Shown piece after piece: positions 7,133 through 12,539 of a stretch of DNA of 12,539 nt. The translations under genes and the position numbers were made by a program. Location of the stretch: NCBI GenBank assembly GCA_031267775.1, contig JAIRYL010000005.1, forward strand, positions 1 to 12,539. Direction: 5' to 3'. Source of the DNA: Tannerellaceae bacterium. GTDB taxonomy: Bacteria > Bacteroidota > Bacteroidia > Bacteroidales > Tannerellaceae. Position 1 is the first letter of the stretch. Each line of letters starts with the position of its first letter. The notes beneath the pieces were generated by a model, which saw nothing but the letters and a program-made list of their open reading frames with translations, was not told the origin of the DNA and searched no databases.

Positions 7133-7366
7133 TTATTCTTCAATATGTTTCATTTCTTTGTCAAAGTCTGATTCAAACAGGCAATCTTGAACAGGATGGT
7201 ATTTTTTAAATTCACTTTCAGCATGTTGTTTGGCAAGAACTGCGGTAATTTTGTCCGCATTCTGCAATAAATCGCTCCCATTTACCTGTAAAATTTTATC
7301 CGCAATATCCCTCTTTCCTGTGTTCCTTTTCCCTGTCTTTTTCAGGATATTTTTCGGATCAGGCTT
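7133..7366 (-). pseudogene. C-terminal remnant of a RhuM-like protein
   Basis: An open frame of 77 residues ends at TAA (7133-7135) and has no ATG or usable start until its last few codons; an in-frame stop at 7367-7369 closes it upstream. The residues read ...KRDIADKILQVNGSDLLQNADKI..., then an Ala/Glu-rich helix, and end with FESDFDKEMKHIEE. This pattern (Leu-Gln-Asn-Ala, a charged helix, then Ser-Asp-Phe-Asp-Lys-Glu) resembles the C-terminus of RhuM-family proteins, which are common on mobile islands of gut bacteria and have no firm function. The N-terminal two thirds are absent. The bases just upstream (7370-7605) hold no frame that continues it, so it is a decayed gene. The family call rests on memory of the C-terminal pattern. 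Confidence 0.4.
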
Positions 7367-7605
7367 TTATTTTATACAATTATATTGGAGAGATAAGTTA
7401 TTGAATAAAAGGCTGTGAGCGAGATTTATTTCCTGTACGCTCTTTTCGGAAGCTGATTCGGGTTATAATCAGGCAATCAGGCGGAAACAGGCTTTTAATT
7501 TTTCGGATACGCAGATATAAACTTACTCGACTGATTCTTCGGCAAGCTATGATGTTATCAGGCGTAAGGTATACAAGGGATAGACGATATTTGAATACAG
7601 TATCT
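7367..7605. other. Gene-free stretch with short direct repeats
   Basis: No coding region or clear promoter is visible. AATCAGGC is doubled in tandem at 7467-7482. AATCAGGCGGAAA (7475-7487) also occurs at 6818-6830, so the two flanks of the RhuM-like remnant share a 13-bp direct repeat. Confidence 0.45.
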
Positions 7606-7964
7606 TTATGTGACTGTAATCACAACATTTCCTTTCTTGTGTCCTGTTTCAACGTATTTGTGTGCGTCAATAATTTCATCAATTGTAAATATTTTATCAA
7701 TTGTAACTTTATATTCTCCACTTTCAAACATTTTTTTAAGTAAGGAGGCGTCTGGAAATAAATTATACATTGCATTATAAATTTCATAAATCCTTTCACA
7801 TCAAGTTTTCGAACTCTGATATCGGCTGAATTAACTGCCGACGCTTTAATTTGCACCAAAATTTCAGAGCTTTTTGGAGTTGGTTTCTCAACCATTTCAA
7901 TTTTGAGAACTTCAGGAGAACCGTATTGTGTGCAAATTACAGCCTTCATCTTATTCATATCCAT
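7606..7964 (-). pseudogene. Zinc-type alcohol dehydrogenase/quinone reductase with its middle deleted
   Basis: The first 67 or so residues, MDMNKMKAVICTQYGSPEVLKIEMVEKP...VQIKASAVNSADIRVRK, are the N-terminus of a medium-chain dehydrogenase of the quinone-reductase branch. At 7762-7743 the frame runs into one arm of the 20-bp repeat. Immediately after it, in a different frame, the sequence codes MFESGEYKVTIDKIFTIDE...HKYVETGHKKGNVVITVT and a stop at 7606-7608, the normal C-terminus of the same family. About 200 or more central residues, including the NADP-binding fold, are missing. The gene starts 5 nt after the beta-barrel-like gene ends and was probably its operon partner. Met6 (7949) may be the true start. 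No active enzyme can be made. Confidence 0.85.
7743..7762. repeat. Single arm of the dispersed 20-bp repeat at the dehydrogenase break
   Basis: AGGAGGCGTCTGGAAATAAA matches the hairpin arms exactly, but no inverse copy follows. The next bases, TTATACATTG, resemble those after other arms (TCATACAT at 11721). It sits exactly at the junction of the two dehydrogenase pieces. Confidence 0.9.
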
Positions 7965-7969
7965 TTACG

Positions 7970-8581
7970 TTAAAAGTTAAAACCAAAATGAAGTCCAGGT
8001 TCTCCAACAAAGAACTTTGACCATTTGTTATCCTGTCGGGCAAATGACTCAGGCATCCTGGTATGTATAAGTCTATGGGTTACGGCAATTGATGGCTCAA
8101 TGAAAAATCGGTTCTTGAAAAAGGAGATGTGATAACCTGAACGATAAGTCATAAATAATTGATAACCGTTCTTTATCTTATCATTACTGTCTTCTATAAA
8201 CGATTGTTTTGCATTCAATGCATGAACCCCAACATAAAGCCCTTTCCATAAAAAACGTTGATAAGCAAGCGCTACGCCATATTCCCTGATATAACCAGGG
8301 AATTTTTCTTTTGGATCGTCAAGAGATTTTCCATAAGGTATCCCTAATGGCCATGCATATTTCCAAGTAATTGCTTCGAGGGAAACGATATCTTTGGAAG
8401 TTATTCTGTAACCAAAGTTGAGCTGGACAAAATCAGGTTTATTGCTCGATGAAAAATTACCTAACATCATCATACTACTGCCTGCAAAATACCTTTTGAA
8501 AAATGAGTTTGGTTCTGTTGATTGCCCATGAGCACAGTTACTCCCAAGTATGATAAGACAAATCAAAAAAAATCTTTGCAT
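7970..8581 (-). CDS. Secreted beta-barrel-like protein of unknown function
   Basis: The 203-residue protein begins with a signal peptide (MQRFFLICLIILGSNCAHGQ, cleavage near residue 20). The rest shows alternating polar and aromatic residues in short strands (FVQLNFGYRI, YGVALAYQRFLWKGLYVGVHA, YQLFMTYRSGYHISFF, FFIEPSIAVTHRLI). It ends in aromatic residues (GLHFGFNF), as outer-membrane barrels do. I do not recognise a named family. It lies between the Crp/Fnr gene and the broken dehydrogenase, all on the same strand. It has its own -7 box, so it may be a target of the regulator upstream. Function is unknown; periplasmic or outer-membrane location is inferred. Confidence 0.7.
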   Translation of the reverse strand: MQRFFLICLIILGSNCAHGQSTEPNSFFKRYFAGSSMMMLGNFSSSNKPDFVQLNFGYRITSKDIVSLEAITWKYAWPLGIPYGKSLDDPKEKFPGYIREYGVALAYQRFLWKGLYVGVHALNAKQSFIEDSNDKIKNGYQLFMTYRSGYHISFFKNRFFIEPSIAVTHRLIHTRMPESFARQDNKWSKFFVGEPGLHFGFNF

Positions 8582-8606
8582 AATTATTTATTTTTACTAT
8601 TTAATG

Positions 8607-8614
8607 CAAAGATA
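8607..8614 (-). promoter_or_regulatory. -7 box of the beta-barrel/dehydrogenase unit
   Basis: The minus strand reads TATCTTTG, a full match to TAnnTTTG, about 20 nt before the expected start of a short leader and 25 nt from the ATG. No good -33 box is visible. Confidence 0.45.
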
Positions 8615-8659
8615 TTTTGGTAATTGCCTGTAATTCGTTCACTAAAGTTAATTAACGGG

Positions 8660-9247
8660 CTACTCTTTTCTGTTTTTATTACCAATTATTCTTGCCCTTA
8701 ATCTGCTCAAAGACTGCGGAGTTATTCCCAAATAACTTGCAAGCTGATGTTGTGGTACTCTTTGCGCTAAATCAGGTCTTGTCTTTAATAGATTGAAATA
8801 GCGTTGTTCGGGAGATGAAATTTTAAATTCGTCGTATGAAGTCTGGTTATTAACCAAAAGTTGCTCTGAAAGGATTCTGCATAATGTTTCAAATCTTGGA
8901 AATTTCTCAAATACAGTCGCCTCCATTTCAGAATCAGACGATATAATAATAGAATCTTCAGCGCAAGATATATAGTACTCTGATGGCTTATTATTAACAG
9001 CACATTGAGGAGTTATACCCTCTAATTCTGTGTAAAAAGCGGTGGTTTTTTCGTCTCCGTCGATGATATAAAAAGTCCTTAGACACCCTTTCAGAACAAA
9101 ATAGCTTTTGTTTGAAACCTGCCCTTGTTCGAGTAAAAAAGCTCCTTTTTTTACTTCTTTGAATATATTTAAGTCTACTATCACTTTCTTTTCTTCTTCA
9201 GAAAGTGTTATGTATTGCGAGATAAAATCGAAAAGTTCATTTTCCAT
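8660..9247 (-). CDS. Crp/Fnr-family transcription regulator
   Basis: The chosen start, MENELFDFISQYITLS, gives 195 residues. A longer frame from 9274 adds nine residues unlike the family and would overlap the -7 box. Residues 1-120 form a cyclic-nucleotide-type beta-roll (KGAFLLEQGQVSNKSYFVLKGCLRTFYIIDGDEKTTAFYTE). The C-terminus holds a winged helix with VPQHQLASYLGITPQSLSRLRARI. The roll lacks the Arg-Ser pair that binds cAMP in Crp, as is common in Bacteroidetes members. It has its own promoter box and probably controls the beta-barrel and dehydrogenase genes just downstream. What it senses is not known. Confidence 0.85.
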   Translation of the reverse strand: MENELFDFISQYITLSEEEKKVIVDLNIFKEVKKGAFLLEQGQVSNKSYFVLKGCLRTFYIIDGDEKTTAFYTELEGITPQCAVNNKPSEYYISCAEDSIIISSDSEMEATVFEKFPRFETLCRILSEQLLVNNQTSYDEFKISSPEQRYFNLLKTRPDLAQRVPQHQLASYLGITPQSLSRLRARIIGNKNRKE

Positions 9248-9278
9248 TCTCAATCGTATTAACAGATACAGCAAAATG

Positions 9279-9286
9279 CAAAAATA
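9279..9286 (-). promoter_or_regulatory. -7 box of the Crp/Fnr gene
   Basis: The minus strand reads TATTTTTG (TAnnTTTG), 31 nt before the chosen ATG at 9247. This placement supports the shorter start of the regulator gene. Confidence 0.45.
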
Positions 9287-9340
9287 CAGATAAATAAGTT
9301 TATGGAGATGTTTTTGAGTTTTTAAAATTTAAAGCAAGTA

Positions 9341-9389
9341 AGGAGGCGTCTGGAAATAAAACATACAAATTTATTTCCAGACGCCTCCT
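9341..9389. repeat. Dispersed 20-bp inverted repeat, hairpin copy 2
   Basis: The arms 9341-9360 and 9370-9389 are identical to those of copy 1. The 9-nt loop, ACATACAAA, differs. Flanks AAGCAAG (9332-9338) and AAGCGAG (9390-9396, read with the adjoining A) match in six of seven bases and could be an imperfect target duplication. The right arm ends where a broken gene begins. Confidence 0.85.
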
Positions 9390-9690
9390 AAGCGAGATAG
9401 CCGACCTGTTCGGCATTTACTACCAACCGGCAAAGAAGTACATTCGTGCTATCGAGAAATCGGGTGTTGCAGGTGGGGACTGTACGATGTTCTGTACGGT
9501 TGAGGGTATGACCATCTATCCCGACTACTACGGGTTGGAGATGATAGTTACCGTTGCTTTTCGGGTTCAGTTCCCAAATGCGAAAAGATTTCGGGAGTGG
9601 TTGGTGAGAAAGGCAGTAGAAAGTATTGCCGATGTGCCAAAAATGAAGATTCTGATGTGTAGGGATTGGAATGGTATTTCTTTGAATTAG
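9388..9690 (+). pseudogene. RhuM-like/phage-type DNA-binding protein, 5' end lost
   Basis: From the edge of hairpin copy 2 the frame reads LSEIADLFGIYYQPAKKYIRAIEKSGV, a helix-turn-helix-like start. Then comes VEGMTIYPDYYGLEMIVTVAFRVQFPNAKRFREWLVRKAV, and it stops at 9690. The second part resembles the segment in RhuM-family proteins where a Tyr/Phe-X-Leu-Asp/Glu-Met strand precedes FRxW. Upstream in frame there is only the repeat and then a stop; no ATG or ribosome site is available before internal Met codons. The gene has therefore lost its first codons, probably about 10-20, to whatever event placed the repeat. It is not the missing front of the remnant at 7133-7366, since it has its own stop. 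Confidence 0.55.
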
Positions 9691-9695
9691 GACAT

Positions 9696-9723
9696 GACGG
9701 CAGGTTTTTTCGAGCCTGCCGTC
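9696..9723 (+). terminator. Hairpin terminator after the RhuM-like fragment
   Basis: GACGGCAGG (9696-9704) pairs with CCTGCCGTC (9715-9723) around a 10-nt loop that contains six T. It lies 5 nt after the stop of the RhuM-like fragment. The inner eight bases of each stem arm recur in the terminator at 11527-11560. Confidence 0.65.
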
Positions 9724-9775
9724 TTCGTATTGAAATGTTTCAAAGAATTGTAGTGTGCGCGTCTCCAATATTGCT

Positions 9776-9783
9776 TACCTTTG
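9776..9783 (+). promoter_or_regulatory. -7 box of the DUF488 cassette
   Basis: TACCTTTG matches TAnnTTTG. Transcription would begin at about 9789-9791, on top of the ATG at 9788, so the mRNA may be leaderless or start from the next Met (9821). No convincing -33 box is seen. Confidence 0.45.
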
Positions 9784-9787
9784 CAAA

Positions 9788-10672
9788 ATGTTTTACAGGA
9801 GAAAAATTATACTGGCATTAATGCAAATTTTTGGAGGTCAGATAGATAAAATCAGTCTGCAAAAATTGCTATTCATGTTTACCAAACGTCAAACGAAAGC
9901 TGAATACGATTTTATTCCGTACCATTATGGCTGTTACTCGTTTTCTGCCAATGCTGATTTGACGGCAATGGTAAGCAAAGGAATATTGTCGGAAACGACA
10001 AGTCATTTTATGAAAGTTGATACTACCGATTACATAAAAGTATTAAAGGAAACAGACAGAAAATTGTTATTGGAAATAAAATCCGATTACGGTAATATGA
10101 CTGCCAATGCTTTAATGAAACACACTTATCTTAATTTTCCGTATTGGGCGATAAACAGTAAAAAAGCAAAGGAAATTTTGTCGGCAGAACAATTGGAAAA
10201 GGTAAGCAACAGTCGTCCCAAAGGGAATAAAACTATTTTATTTACTATTGGTTATGAGGGAATTTCATTGGAGGAATATTTGAATCGCTTGCTCAATAAT
10301 GATATAAAAATTTTAGTTGATGTTCGTTGTAATCCGGTGAGTATGAAATACGGATTCAGTAAAAATCAACTGCAGCGTTATTGTGAAAATTTAGGGATAC
10401 GATATGTCCATTTTCCCGAAGTCGGGATACAGTCCAAGCAACGGCAAGAGCTAAATACACAAGCTGATTACGATAGATTGTTTGCCGTTTATCGCCAAAA
10501 TAACTTAACGAAAACAACCCTCACGCAAGAAAAAATATTAAGTTTGCTCAAAGAACATAGGCGTATTGCTTTAACTTGCTTTGAGGCTAATATTTGTCAA
10601 TGCCACCGCAAACATTTGGCGGAAGCCATTGCAGGTTTGCCAAGTTTTGATTATGAAGTAAAGCATATATGA
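9788..10672 (+). CDS. DUF488-domain protein with an N-terminal Panacea-like region
   Basis: From the start at 9788 the protein has 294 residues. The first 95 (MFYRRKIILALMQIFGGQIDKISLQKLLF...YDFIPYHYGCYSF) look like the helical module seen in Panacea/SocA-type (DUF4065-like) proteins: a Lys-Leu-Gln-Lys-type helix, then Pro-Tyr-His-Tyr-Gly. A DUF488 domain follows at about 148-285, with TIGYEG (153-158), DVRCNP (178-183), YVHFPEVG and a cysteine cluster CQCHR (270-274). DUF488 proteins are widespread and biochemically obscure. The composition is clearly more AT-rich than the amino-sugar operon, which points to horizontal transfer. One base separates its stop from the next start, so the two are co-translated. 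The longer frame from 9755 begins upstream of the -7 box and is unlikely. Toxin-antitoxin or defence roles are guesses only. Confidence 0.8.
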   Translation: MFYRRKIILALMQIFGGQIDKISLQKLLFMFTKRQTKAEYDFIPYHYGCYSFSANADLTAMVSKGILSETTSHFMKVDTTDYIKVLKETDRKLLLEIKSDYGNMTANALMKHTYLNFPYWAINSKKAKEILSAEQLEKVSNSRPKGNKTILFTIGYEGISLEEYLNRLLNNDIKILVDVRCNPVSMKYGFSKNQLQRYCENLGIRYVHFPEVGIQSKQRQELNTQADYDRLFAVYRQNNLTKTTLTQEKILSLLKEHRRIALTCFEANICQCHRKHLAEAIAGLPSFDYEVKHI

Positions 10673-10673
10673 G

Positions 10674-11495
10674 ATGGCATTGACAAAGGTTTTAATAACA
10701 GTAAAGACTTATCCCGCAATTTCAAGTAAATATGATGAATTGGTTTGCACGGCAGGATTTCGTGAAGACGGTACTTGGATAAGAATTTATCCTGTTCAAT
10801 TTCGCAAAAAATCGTATGACGAGCAATACAAAAAATATGATTGGATTGAGATTGATCTTGTGAAAAACAAAAGCGATTTCAGACCGGAAAGCTATCGTCC
10901 TTATTCACACGATAGTGAAATAAAAATACTTGAACATGTTGATACAAAAGGAAATTGGGTAAAGAGAAAAGAAGTTGTATTAGGTAAAATCTACTACAAT
11001 CTAAGCGAACTGATTTCCGAATCCCAAAACAAGAACATTTGTACTTCATTGGCAGTCTTCAAGCCGACAAAAATATTAGATTTCACAATAGAGGAAGTTG
11101 AACGGGAATGGGATAAAGTTAAACTGGCAAAACTTGAATCGGAGCGTTTACAAGGGAATTTATTCCAACAGCCCGAAAACCCATTTGAGGTTGTGAGAAA
11201 ACTGCCATATAAATTTTGCTATGTTTTTGAAGACAATCAAGGAAAACAGAGTAAGTTGATGATAGAGGACTGGGAAATTTGTCAACTCTATTGGAATTGC
11301 TTAGCTCACCATGAAGGGGATGAGGCAAAAGCCGTTGAAGATGTTAAGAAAAAGTATTTTGATGACTTTGCTAAAACCAAAGACTTACATTTGTTTTTAG
11401 GGACTTCACAAGTTCACCATTATGTATCTCACAATCCATTTATGATTATCGGAACATTTCACCCGAAAAAAGAAGTTCAACAATTTTTGTTCTGA
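10674..11495 (+). CDS. Unrecognised partner of the DUF488 protein
   Basis: The 273-residue cytoplasmic protein has no signal peptide or membrane segment. Near the N-terminus it reads VLITVKTYPAISSKYDELVCTAGFREDGTWIRIYPVQFR, a compact beta-rich start. The middle is charged and helical (EEVEREWDKVKLAKLESERLQG). The C-terminus holds DLHLFLGTSQVHHYVSHNPFMIIGTFHPKK, with a GT/HH pattern that looks like a conserved motif but that I cannot assign to a family. It starts 1 nt after the DUF488 stop and is followed by a good terminator, so the two genes form a closed unit. The pairing suggests that they act together, perhaps as a nucleic-acid-handling pair. I name no function. Confidence 0.75.
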   Translation: MALTKVLITVKTYPAISSKYDELVCTAGFREDGTWIRIYPVQFRKKSYDEQYKKYDWIEIDLVKNKSDFRPESYRPYSHDSEIKILEHVDTKGNWVKRKEVVLGKIYYNLSELISESQNKNICTSLAVFKPTKILDFTIEEVEREWDKVKLAKLESERLQGNLFQQPENPFEVVRKLPYKFCYVFEDNQGKQSKLMIEDWEICQLYWNCLAHHEGDEAKAVEDVKKKYFDDFAKTKDLHLFLGTSQVHHYVSHNPFMIIGTFHPKKEVQQFLF

Positions 11496-11526
11496 TGGAT
11501 AATAGACTACATATCACTTACACACC

Positions 11527-11560
11527 AACGGCAGGCTCTCAAAATCAAGAACCTGCCGTT
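11527..11560 (+). terminator. Hairpin terminator of the DUF488 cassette
   Basis: AACGGCAGG (11527-11535) pairs with CCTGCCGTT (11552-11560) around a 16-nt loop, followed by TTCCATTTTC. It lies 31 nt after the stop of the partner gene. Its stem shares ACGGCAGG/CCTGCCGT with the terminator at 9696-9723. Confidence 0.75.
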
Positions 11561-11593
11561 TTCCATTTTCATACTCCTTTTTCTTTTGCTAAA

Positions 11594-11601
11594 CAAAGGT
11601 A
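11594..11601 (-). promoter_or_regulatory. Orphan minus-strand -7 box with a ribosome site behind it
   Basis: The minus strand reads TACCTTTG, then AAGGAG (11579-11574) seven bases before an ATG at 11566. The only frame it serves is a 19-codon one ending at 11507 and running antisense through the terminator. It may be the relic of a lost gene start. Confidence 0.3.
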
Positions 11602-11700
11602 CATTCTTGTGTAGCAGGATGTTTTTTATTCTCCCGCTACTTTTTTTGCTTTCCAGGCAAAGCCGAAGGAAAGGCTTACGCTCGTCATTACCCGAAGCTA

Positions 11701-11858
11701 AGGGGGCTTCTGGAAATAAATCATACATGTATCGGCCTGTTTTCCGCCATCCTTCAGCCTCAAAGCGCTTACATACACCGATATGCGCGCCCGTTCAGGT
11801 TTCGTCCGGCAAAAAACAGTTCCAATAAATTGATATGATTTATTTCCAGACGCCTCCT
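11701..11858. repeat. Dispersed repeat with arms 118 bp apart (possible fuller element)
   Basis: The left arm, AGGGGGCTTCTGGAAATAAA (11701-11720), matches the consensus in 18 of 20 bases. The right arm (11839-11858) is the exact inverse. Bases inside both arms are alike: TCATACAT after the left one and, read inward, TCATATCA from the right one. The 118-bp centre (11721-11838) codes for no recognisable protein and is much too short for a transposase. Flanks GAAGCTA and AAGCATT share AAGC. The right arm supplies the premature stop of the integrase gene. The stretch 11602-11700 holds no gene that I recognise. Confidence 0.7.
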
Positions 11859-12153
11859 AAGCATTTTTTACTTTGTCGGCTGTAACGAAGCCGTCGGTTT
11901 GCATTACTTCCTGATAATGGCGGTTAATATCTATTCGGATTTTATCCAATGCAAGGTTGGTTTTTACGGCTAACGTACTTTTGCCTGTCAATCGTCCTGC
12001 TTTGGTATCCCAAAGATTAGGCGGAACATTCATTTTACAGCTACATTGACTGATTGTTCTGTCAATCGTTATTCTTCCCATTAACGGAACTGTTCCATCA
12101 AGTTTAGGACTGTTTTTCTTTAGATAGAACAAGATTTTAAAAGCGCTACGCAT
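11857..12153 (-). pseudogene. Tyrosine recombinase (phage-type integrase), N-terminal fragment
   Basis: From ATG at 12153 the frame gives 98 residues beginning MRSAFKILFYLKKNSPKLDG. It continues with MGRITIDRTISQCSCKMNVPPNLWDTKAGRLTGKS and an amphipathic helix, and ends GFVTADKVKNA. This is the arm-binding domain of Bacteroides-type integrases of about 400 residues, in which VTAEKVKNA leads into the SAM-like core-binding domain. Here the codons stop at TAG (11859-11857), which is formed at the junction with the dispersed repeat. The core-binding and catalytic domains with the Arg-His-Arg-Tyr residues are missing and do not appear further on. The fragment is dead as a recombinase but keeps a promoter. 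It probably marks the end of a lost conjugative or mobilizable element. Confidence 0.85.
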
Positions 12154-12154
12154 A

Positions 12155-12194
12155 CTCAAAGTTTTAAAACGTTACAAAATTAGTTTACTTTGAG
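12155..12194 (-). promoter_or_regulatory. Integrase promoter inside an inverted repeat
   Basis: The minus-strand -7 box TAATTTTG (12182-12175) lies 21 nt before the integrase ATG. It is exactly centred between CTCAAAG (12155-12161) and CTTTGAG (12188-12194). A dimeric repressor bound to these half-sites would cover the promoter, so an operator is a reasonable inference. Confidence 0.4.
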
Positions 12195-12245
12195 CTATAA
12201 ACCTGAGTTCGATATAAAGAGTGTAACAATTTTAGTATAAGCCAC

Positions 12246-12290
12246 TTGCATTAATAGATGCAAAAGTTTAACCCGGATTATCTCCGTGTC
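12246..12290. mobile_element. Probable end of the IS982-type element, with a small hairpin outside it
   Basis: The insertion sequence should end within about 100 bases after the transposase stop. ACCCGGATTATCTCCGTG begins at 12271 and could be its terminal repeat, since family ends often start with ACC. TTGCAT/ATGCAA (12246-12251, 12258-12263) forms a hairpin just beyond. The other end is outside the window, so the boundary is unproven. Confidence 0.3.
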
Positions 12291-12326
12291 GAACCTGTTT
12301 TGTAGGATTAATTTATAATGTGCTGA

Positions 12327-12539
12327 TTAACAGAACAGTTCCAATTGTCCGGTCGGCAGGAAACGTTCAAACTTTATGGCAGGTTTTTTCTCGAAGAAAC
12401 TGTATGCAGCCAGTCCGGCGAACAGGTTTATCAGGAAATTTGCCGGACTGCGACGACGGGAATGTTCTGTTTCGCAACTATTTTTCAGTTCGTCGTTAAT
12501 GGTTTCAATAACAGAACGTTTTCTCAGAAGTATTTTATC
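12327..12539 (-). CDS. IS982-family transposase, C-terminal part (start outside window)
   Basis: The frame enters from the right edge and gives 70 residues before TAA at 12329-12327. It begins DKILLRKRSVIETINDELKN and continues CETEHSRRRSPANFLINLFAGLAAYSFFEKKP. The segment with Arg-Lys-Arg, then Ile-Glu-Thr-Ile-Asn-Asp-Glu-Leu-Lys, contains the last acidic residue of the DDE catalytic triad of IS982-type transposases. The following Glu-His-Ser-Arg-Arg-Arg and Ala-Ala-Tyr-Ser-Phe-Phe pattern is characteristic of the same family. The reading frame has no defect in the visible part, so the element may be intact beyond the window. It stands 174 nt upstream (in minus-strand terms) of the truncated integrase gene and may have taken part in the rearrangements here. 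Confidence 0.85.
   Translation of the reverse strand, partial: DKILLRKRSVIETINDELKNSCETEHSRRRSPANFLINLFAGLAAYSFFEKKPAIKFERFLPTGQLELFC

Noticed and set aside
7230..7418. 62-codon plus-strand open frame
   Set aside because: It is antisense to the RhuM-like remnant, has low-complexity Phe/Leu content and no start signals.
7133..9690. The two RhuM-like pieces as halves of one gene split by inversion
   Set aside because: The plus-strand piece is missing its 5' end and has its own stop, so the other piece is not its continuation.
11586..11828. 80-codon plus-strand open frame
   Set aside because: It runs through the left repeat arm and into the element's centre, has no ribosome site, and shows no recognisable protein pattern.
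1..12539. rRNA or tRNA genes
   Set aside because: No rRNA-like stretch or cloverleaf with a TΨC-type arm was seen on either strand.

Overview
The window looks like chromosomal DNA of a member of the order Bacteroidales (Bacteroidetes). The support is: -7 boxes of the Bacteroidetes sigma form TAnnTTTG before most genes; a lipoprotein-type and a Tat-type Gfo/Idh/MocA oxidoreductase in one operon with a FucP/NagP-like transporter; a Bacteroides-type tyrosine integrase start; and the end of an IS982-type transposase. The genus cannot be fixed from the sequence alone.

Layout. Bases 1-300 hold the end of a RelB/DinJ-like antitoxin gene and the first codons of its toxin partner. The toxin is cut off by a block of small hairpins. 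Bases 308-6323, all on the minus strand, are a tight five-gene operon. In transcription order it runs: Tat-signal oxidoreductase, MFS sugar transporter, N-acetylglucosamine-6-phosphate deacetylase, glucosamine-6-phosphate deaminase-like protein, lipoprotein oxidoreductase. Together these suggest uptake and breakdown of an N-acetylated amino sugar, probably a modified or linked one that the two exported oxidoreductases act on first.

Bases 6324-7605 have no intact gene. They hold a promoter, several hairpins, an 11-nt tandem array and a decayed RhuM-like gene end. Bases 7606-9247 hold three minus-strand genes: a Crp/Fnr regulator, a secreted beta-barrel-like protein and an alcohol dehydrogenase that has lost its middle. 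Bases 9388-9690 are a headless fragment of a RhuM-like or phage-type gene. Bases 9788-11495 are a two-gene cassette: a protein with a DUF488 domain and an unrecognised partner. It lies between two terminators with the same stem sequence. The right end holds a truncated integrase gene and the C-terminal part of an IS982 transposase.

The most striking feature is a dispersed repeat of 20 bp (AGGAGGCGTCTGGAAATAAA) with its inverse, seen at four loci: two perfect hairpins (6884-6932, 9341-9389), one lone arm (7743-7762), and one pair of arms 118 bp apart (11701-11858). Three of the four loci lie exactly where a gene is broken: the dehydrogenase, the RhuM-like fragment and the integrase. The element therefore seems linked to insertion followed by deletion or rearrangement. 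A separate hairpin block breaks the toxin gene at the left end. A hairpin of the same design, with a nearly identical loop, lies next to one copy of the 20-bp repeat. The window thus reads as a healthy catabolic operon followed by an accessory region that has been cut and rejoined many times.
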